Assembly: GCA_029582155.1 (NCBI GenBank)
Contig: CM055895.1
Span: 20,881,004-20,945,003, forward strand
Reading direction: 5' to 3'
DNA length: 64,000 bases
Source of the DNA: Panopea generosa
Lineage: Eukaryota > Mollusca > Bivalvia > Adapedonta > Hiatellidae
The position numbers and the translations under genes were made by a program. The notes under the pieces are model-generated. The model was not told the DNA's origin. It saw only the letters and a list, made by a program, of their open reading frames with translations, and ran no database searches. The first letter of the stretch is position 1; each line of letters opens with the position of its first letter. Positions 63,001 to 64,000 of the stretch are shown piece by piece.

Positions 63001-63527
63001 AACACCCGATGTAAAGAAAGCTACATTACCAGACAATTTGAAATTAGATGACCAAAAACCTCGACCACGGAGTTCAAAAACAAAACCTGAACGACGACGA
63101 CCACCAAAAATGCAACAAAAAGTAACAGGACCATCTTCAGAACGTTTAAGGGATGGTGCATCAACAGAATCATCAATGTTGGGTGGTTTACAAAAGTTAG
63201 ACAATGTAATACCAAATGGTAATGTTGATACATCTGTGTCACAAACACAGTCAACTACTGACAAAATTCAACTGAAACCGGCAGTGTCAACACCAATATT
63301 TTCATCGTTTGACAAAAAGGCAGATTCCATTGATTTAAAAGAGTCTGGAAAATCTGTTATTTCACTGGTAAAAAAGGTAAGCGATTTCCGGATTCCAAAA
63401 CGAGCCAAAAATCCACCTCAGAAACCACTCTCCCTGAAGATACCACGGCCTCACATGTATGCTATTCCTGCTCTTGCTAAGGACGACGCTGAAAGACGTA
63501 TTTCATGGACACAAGTAAAAGGAAAGG
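44887..63527 (+). CDS. Giant repeat protein, putatively N-myristoylated, disordered (3' end outside window)
   Basis: I do not recognise this protein. Two exons are modelled, 44887-45076 and 54498-63527; both junctions are phase 1, so G + AA restores a Glu codon and the frame runs open for about 3,073 codons to the donor at 63,528. The N-terminus MGNVYSRG fits the N-myristoylation pattern (Gly2, Ser6). It is followed by KKKK and FRKK patches, which suggests membrane tethering. The rest is low complexity: degenerate Pro/Ala/Thr octads, GAAPMPTP octads, a 10-residue GSDRAPDVKA repeat, and a 21-residue basic compound repeat. A non-repetitive basic, Pro-rich region then follows (PRPRSSKTKPERRRPPK; ISLVKKVSDFRIPKRAK). 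There is no signal peptide, transmembrane segment or catalytic motif. A structural or scaffold role is a guess. Extra exons inside the 9.4-kb intron cannot be excluded. Confidence 0.68.
45195..47900 (+). repeat. 42-bp array with 3' splice-site-like units, ~64 copies
   Basis: The unit reads ctaactgtgtgttccttta then tgatactgctttacag and agataat. Each unit has a branch-point-like ctaac, a T-rich tract and a tttacag end about 31 bases later. 42 is a multiple of 3, so translated frames show LTVCSFMILLYRDN repeats in segments at 45,406-47,899, broken by frame changes. The frames are best explained as by-products. Confidence 0.9.
47900..48340. repeat. Transition zone between the 42-bp and 36-bp arrays
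   Basis: Degenerate units with a tttacaaagat core and gtgtccttgtg segments; period irregular. Confidence 0.6.
48340..51665. repeat. ~36-bp array, ~90 copies, with 213-bp higher-order repeat
   Basis: The unit is close to ttgtgtccttgtgcgcccc followed by tttacaaagataattta. In 48,737-49,700 a composite containing gctcctttaaaaagaaaatt and gagccatttgacgaaaat recurs. Matching points at 49,037, 49,250 and 49,463 give exact 213-bp spacing (six units). Confidence 0.9.
51840..53700. repeat. ~50-bp array and ~100-bp composite repeat
   Basis: At 51,880-52,330 about five ~100-bp units contain gtgtaatggtggccatgtgt. From 52,330 the unit is 50 bp: tcctgctttacaatgataat then taggccgtgtccttgtgcgc and cccctttgtaa. 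The core is the same as in the 42- and 36-bp arrays. Degenerate copies continue to about 54,300. Confidence 0.88.
54498..63527 (+). CDS. 9,030-bp symmetric (1-1) exon encoding ~3,010 repetitive residues
   Basis: Acceptor ctctcctag/AA, donor GG/GTAAGTG. The exon length is a multiple of three with phase 1 at both ends, so skipping it would keep frame. No stop occurs in over 9 kb despite many substitutions between repeat units. Order: short unique lead (APTLEQAAEKTPDPVETM), degenerate octads (about 54,580-55,060), GAAPMPTP octads (55,065-56,775), Ser/Thr/Val-rich spacer (56,776-57,115), 30-bp repeats (57,116-60,285), 63-bp repeats (60,286-62,960), unique basic tail (62,990-63,527). Confidence 0.85.
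55065..56775 (+). repeat. 24-bp coding repeat (GAAPMPTP), ~71 copies, with 17/18-unit higher-order repeats
   Basis: The unit ggtgcagctccaatgccaac plus tcca encodes eight residues; variants are PRPTT, PMSTS and PMLTL. The variant gactccaggtgcagttccaa recurs about 432 bp and then 408 bp apart (near 55,157, 55,589 and 55,997), i.e. three tandem blocks of 18 or 17 units. Confidence 0.93.
57116..60285 (+). repeat. 30-bp coding repeat (GSDRAPDVKA), ~105 copies
   Basis: Ten residues per unit with balanced charge (D, R, D, K); E replaces the first Gly in many units, giving local net negative charge. Common variants are GAPDV, RTPDV, GYEGAS and VNDGS. Confidence 0.95.
60286..62960 (+). repeat. 63-bp coding compound repeat, ~43 copies, basic
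   Basis: Each unit joins an 11-residue GSKRRAPSAKA part and a 10-residue DSDRALDVKA part. The second part is clearly the 10-residue repeat of the preceding block. A 60-bp form with STRAPSAKA also occurs. Net charge is about +3 per unit. Confidence 0.95.
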
Positions 63528-63590
63528 GTAAGTGAACAAATTTATGTGTTCTACACATACCATAAGTTCAAACTTAAATATTAAGCAGGC

Positions 63591-64000
63591 GCGTAGCGTG
63601 ACATACTCAGTTACTCTACAGAGTAACATTTGAGATCAAATTCTTAAAAAAAAATAAAAAGGCTAAAATGTTTATAGAAGCAACAGAAAAGCAGGAGCAG
63701 TACAAATATTTAACGTACTTAAAAGTTGCAGTATAAATTGTTCCATGCATAACGCAACAGTGTGTCCTTTGTGTAAAACTGTGCAGCCAAAGAAGTCGAA
63801 TCTGGGCTGAAATGCTCGCCGTAGATTAATATTTTGTAATGAGTTTTCAGCCCAGTGAAACATAAAAAAGTTTGACAATCAGCAGAAGCCATTTTTTATA
63901 CTTCTATTTCTAAATGTTCCTCCGGACCCACATCAGCGGAAGTGGGAATCACCCTCGCACGCCTTATCCTTGAGTAACTTCCAAATATGTCACGCTACGC
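63591..64000. mobile_element. Inverted-repeat element at the right edge of the window
   Basis: GCGTAGCGTGACATA at 63,591-63,605 is the exact reverse complement of 63,986-64,000. Similarity continues inward (gttactc). The right end probably runs past the window. It lies in the intron after the giant exon. Confidence 0.75.

Overview
This is animal (metazoan) nuclear DNA: AT-rich, with genes split by canonical GT-AG introns and a very heavy load of tandem repeats, tRNA-headed SINEs, small inverted-repeat transposons and decayed LINE tails. The protein sequences and the repeat types fit a mollusc, most likely a bivalve. That placement is inference; I cannot name a genus.

Layout. (1) 1-11,100: the 3' half of a DDX46/PRP5-type spliceosomal DEAD-box helicase gene on the + strand. 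Eight exons run to the stop, and the introns carry SINEs, two LINE tails and two terminal-inverted-repeat elements. (2) 11,100-25,700: no intact gene. It holds 72-bp, 29-bp and 74-bp minisatellites, a 2.95-kb TTAA-flanked element carrying a broken ORF with a P2X7-C-terminal-like cysteine motif, an inverted broken copy of the giant repeat exon found at the far end of the window, and a 1.4-kb inverted-repeat element. (3) 26,522-30,605: a complete four-exon secreted phospholipase A2 gene on the + strand. (4) 30,670-35,007: about 3.2 kb of a 26-bp minisatellite, then a perfect 307-bp tetranucleotide run. (5) 35-44.4 kb: AT-rich intergenic DNA with repeat fragments and a perfect 34-bp palindrome. 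(6) 44,887 to the right edge: a gene on the + strand with a small first exon (putative N-myristoylation signal plus a basic patch), a 9.4-kb intron built almost wholly from related 42-, 36- and 50-bp tandem repeats, and a 9,030-bp exon encoding about 3,010 residues of repetitive, probably disordered protein. The gene continues past the window.

The three genes show no functional link. The strongest novel candidates are the giant repeat gene (neutral Ala/Pro/Thr repeats, then a mixed-charge 10-residue repeat, then a basic 21-residue repeat), its inverted broken copy about 37 kb away, and a recurring pattern of tandem arrays that carry splice-site-like sequence: 5' splice sites in two genes and a 3' splice-site-like module repeated about 60 times in the giant gene's intron. 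Exon borders were set by eye from splice consensus and reading-frame phase; no alignment or transcript data were used.
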